A stretch of DNA of 64,000 nt from Aquificota bacterium (GTDB lineage: Bacteria; Thermosulfidibacterota; Thermosulfidibacteria; Thermosulfidibacterales; B14-G1): NCBI GenBank assembly GCA_015486015.1, contig WFSL01000014.1:111899-175898 (forward strand). The letters run 5' to 3'. Made by a program: the position numbers and the translations under genes. Positions 62,893-64,000 of the stretch are shown here, piece by piece (the first letter of the stretch is position 1; every line of letters starts with the position of its first letter). The notes beneath the pieces are model-generated. The model saw only the letters and a list, made by a program, of their open reading frames with translations. It was not told the DNA's origin and did no database searches.

Positions 62893-63522
62893 TCACCTGC
62901 CTTCCTTCCTGATCACCAATACGCCCTTCCGAGGCCCTGGCACGCTACCCTTGATCAGGAGCAGGTTCCTCTCTGGCAGCACCTCTATCACCTCCAAGCC
63001 CCTCACTGTCACCTTCCTGTTACCCATATGACCCGGCATCCCCAAACCCTTAAAGACCCTGGCCGGGAAGGTACACTGTCCAATAGAGCCTGGGGTTCTA
63101 TGATACCGGGCCCCATGAGAGTCCCTGGCTCCTTTAAAGCCATGGCGTTTCATGACACCTTGGAACCCCTTACCCTTGCTCCTACCTGTAACTTTCACCT
63201 TCTCCCCAGGCCTGAATATGGAAACCGTCACCTCCTGGCCTTCCCTCAACTCACCAAGCTCCTGGGGGGATACCTCAAACTCCCGGAGCACCTTAAAAGG
63301 GGGCAAATCCCTCTTCTGAAAATGGCCAAGTATAGGCTTGGTCACTGCTTTGGGCCTTTGCTCTAAAAAACCCAACTGAACGGAGGTGTATCCATCCTTC
63401 TCTAAGGTCCTCTTGGCCACTATCACACAGGGACCAGCCTCTATCACGGTAACGGGAAGGACACTTCCATCTTCTGTAAATATCTGGGTCATACCCAGCT
63501 TTCTCCCTAAGATCCCTTCCAC
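62893..63522 (-). CDS. rplC: 50S ribosomal protein L3
   Basis: 209 residues: [40 protein letters not shown] and [20 protein letters not shown]. The Cys in QCTFPARV replaces the usual Ser/Thr, a minor change. Confidence 0.98.
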   Translation of the reverse strand: MEGILGRKLGMTQIFTEDGSVLPVTVIEAGPCVIVAKRTLEKDGYTSVQLGFLEQRPKAVTKPILGHFQKRDLPPFKVLREFEVSPQELGELREGQEVTVSIFRPGEKVKVTGRSKGKGFQGVMKRHGFKGARDSHGARYHRTPGSIGQCTFPARVFKGLGMPGHMGNRKVTVRGLEVIEVLPERNLLLIKGSVPGPRKGVLVIRKEGR

Positions 63523-63539
63523 CTCTCCCCCCTACTCCA

Positions 63540-63848
63540 TCACATCAGCTTTATCTCCACATCCACCCCTGCTGCTAAGTCCAGCTTCATCAGGGCATCT
63601 ATTGTATCAGGAGTGGGATCGAGCAACTCCAACAGCCTCTTATGGACCCGGATCTCAAATTGCTCCCGAGACCGCTTGTCTATGTGGGGAGACCTCAAAA
63701 CGGTATACCTGCTGATATCGGTGGGCAGTGGCACAGGGCCGACCACCCGAGCCCCAGTCCTCACCGCCGTCTTCAAAATCTCCTCTGCGGACCTGTCCAA
63801 GACCTTATGGTCATAGGCCTTAAGCTTTATTCTGATTTTCTGCCCCAT
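63540..63848 (-). CDS. rpsJ: 30S ribosomal protein S10 (NusE)
   Basis: 102 residues: [40 protein letters not shown] and [20 protein letters not shown]. Doubles as NusE with NusB in antitermination. Two nt after tuf. Confidence 0.98.
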   Translation of the reverse strand: MGQKIRIKLKAYDHKVLDRSAEEILKTAVRTGARVVGPVPLPTDISRYTVLRSPHIDKRSREQFEIRVHKRLLELLDPTPDTIDALMKLDLAAGVDVEIKLM

Positions 63849-63850
63849 GC

Positions 63851-64000
63851 TCAGTCCTCAATCACCTCTGTCACCACTCCCGCTCCAACTGTCCTGCCCC
63901 CCTCCCTCACCGCAAACCTTAACCCAGACTCTAACGCCACCGGATATATCAACTCTACCTCCATGTTCACATTGTCCCCAGGCATCACCATCTCTACACC
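63851..64000 (-). CDS. tuf: Elongation factor Tu, C-terminal end (cut by window edge)
   Basis: The last 49 residues are visible: [20 protein letters not shown] and [20 protein letters not shown] followed by D and TGA. This is domain 3 of EF-Tu, which holds aminoacyl-tRNA. The rest continues beyond the right edge, as expected for a str-S10 junction. Confidence 0.96.
   Translation of the reverse strand, partial: GVEMVMPGDNVNMEVELIYPVALESGLRFAVREGGRTVGAGVVTEVIED

Noticed and set aside
62644-63366. 240-codon plus-strand ORF across rplD and rplC
   Set aside because: Antisense to two certain ribosomal genes; Pro/His/Leu-rich shadow composition.

Overview
The window looks like a core, housekeeping part of the chromosome of an anaerobic, probably thermophilic Gram-negative bacterium, most likely of the Desulfobacterota (former Deltaproteobacteria) type. 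The reasons are the gene order (split F0 and F1 ATP synthase operons with both b' and b; ispE, tRNA-Gln, prs, rplY, pth; adk-map-infA-rpmJ inside the ribosomal cluster), a B12-dependent class II ribonucleotide reductase, a K+-dependent membrane pyrophosphatase, RNase J, folate-type TrmFO, zinc-type S14, a Cys4 adenylate kinase lid, and kdsA and galU for an LPS outer membrane. The genus cannot be fixed from the sequence alone. Genes are packed tightly: no gap exceeds about 250 bases and many neighbours overlap.

Layout. 1-642 (minus): strong promoter, tRNA-Ala(CGC), tRNA-Val(CAC) and the start of the RNase J gene, cut by the window edge. 775-8501: yihY and a DUF502 membrane protein, a 124-bp inverted-repeat element, a HAD hydrolase and LysE exporter, a diguanylate cyclase, then a possible NAD unit (stand-alone pyruvate-kinase C domain, archaeal-type NMN adenylyltransferase, CinA, ThpR) ending at a bidirectional terminator. 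8532-18620 (minus): hppA, pth, rplY, prs, tRNA-Gln, ispE, tRNA-Asp, tRNA-Val(TAC), rex, F0 operon atpE-B-I-Z, hemL, an amidohydrolase. 18827-26159 (plus): a small membrane protein, a zincin-like protein, bactofilin, and the F1 operon atpF'-F-H-A-G-D-C. 26137-30606 (minus): ribBA-ribH-nusB-der-mltG. 30744-42511: a secreted protein and DUF2520 protein, nrdJ and hsp20 on the minus strand, then pyrG-kdsA-DUF1285-galU-queA-valS. 42522-64000 (minus): the complete S10-spc-alpha ribosomal cluster from tuf (cut by the edge) to rplQ, continuing without a gap into trmFO-accD-rph-phoH-pgpH-ybeY.

Working together. Energy conversion dominates the left half: F1F0 ATP synthase, the pyrophosphate-driven ion pump and the NADH/NAD+ sensor Rex, whose gene follows the F0 operon and has a Rex-type operator on its promoter. 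The right half is translation, secretion and RNA maturation.

No CRISPR array, insertion sequence, prophage or rRNA was seen, and I found no convincing undescribed multi-gene system. The best leads are local: protein genes joined to tRNA genes (the ispE stop codon lies inside tRNA-Gln, and RNase J starts four bases after a tRNA CCA), a Rex operator-promoter built into a terminator hairpin, a MITE- or REP-like repeat, an archaeal-type NAD enzyme next to CinA, and an orphan HExxH protein.
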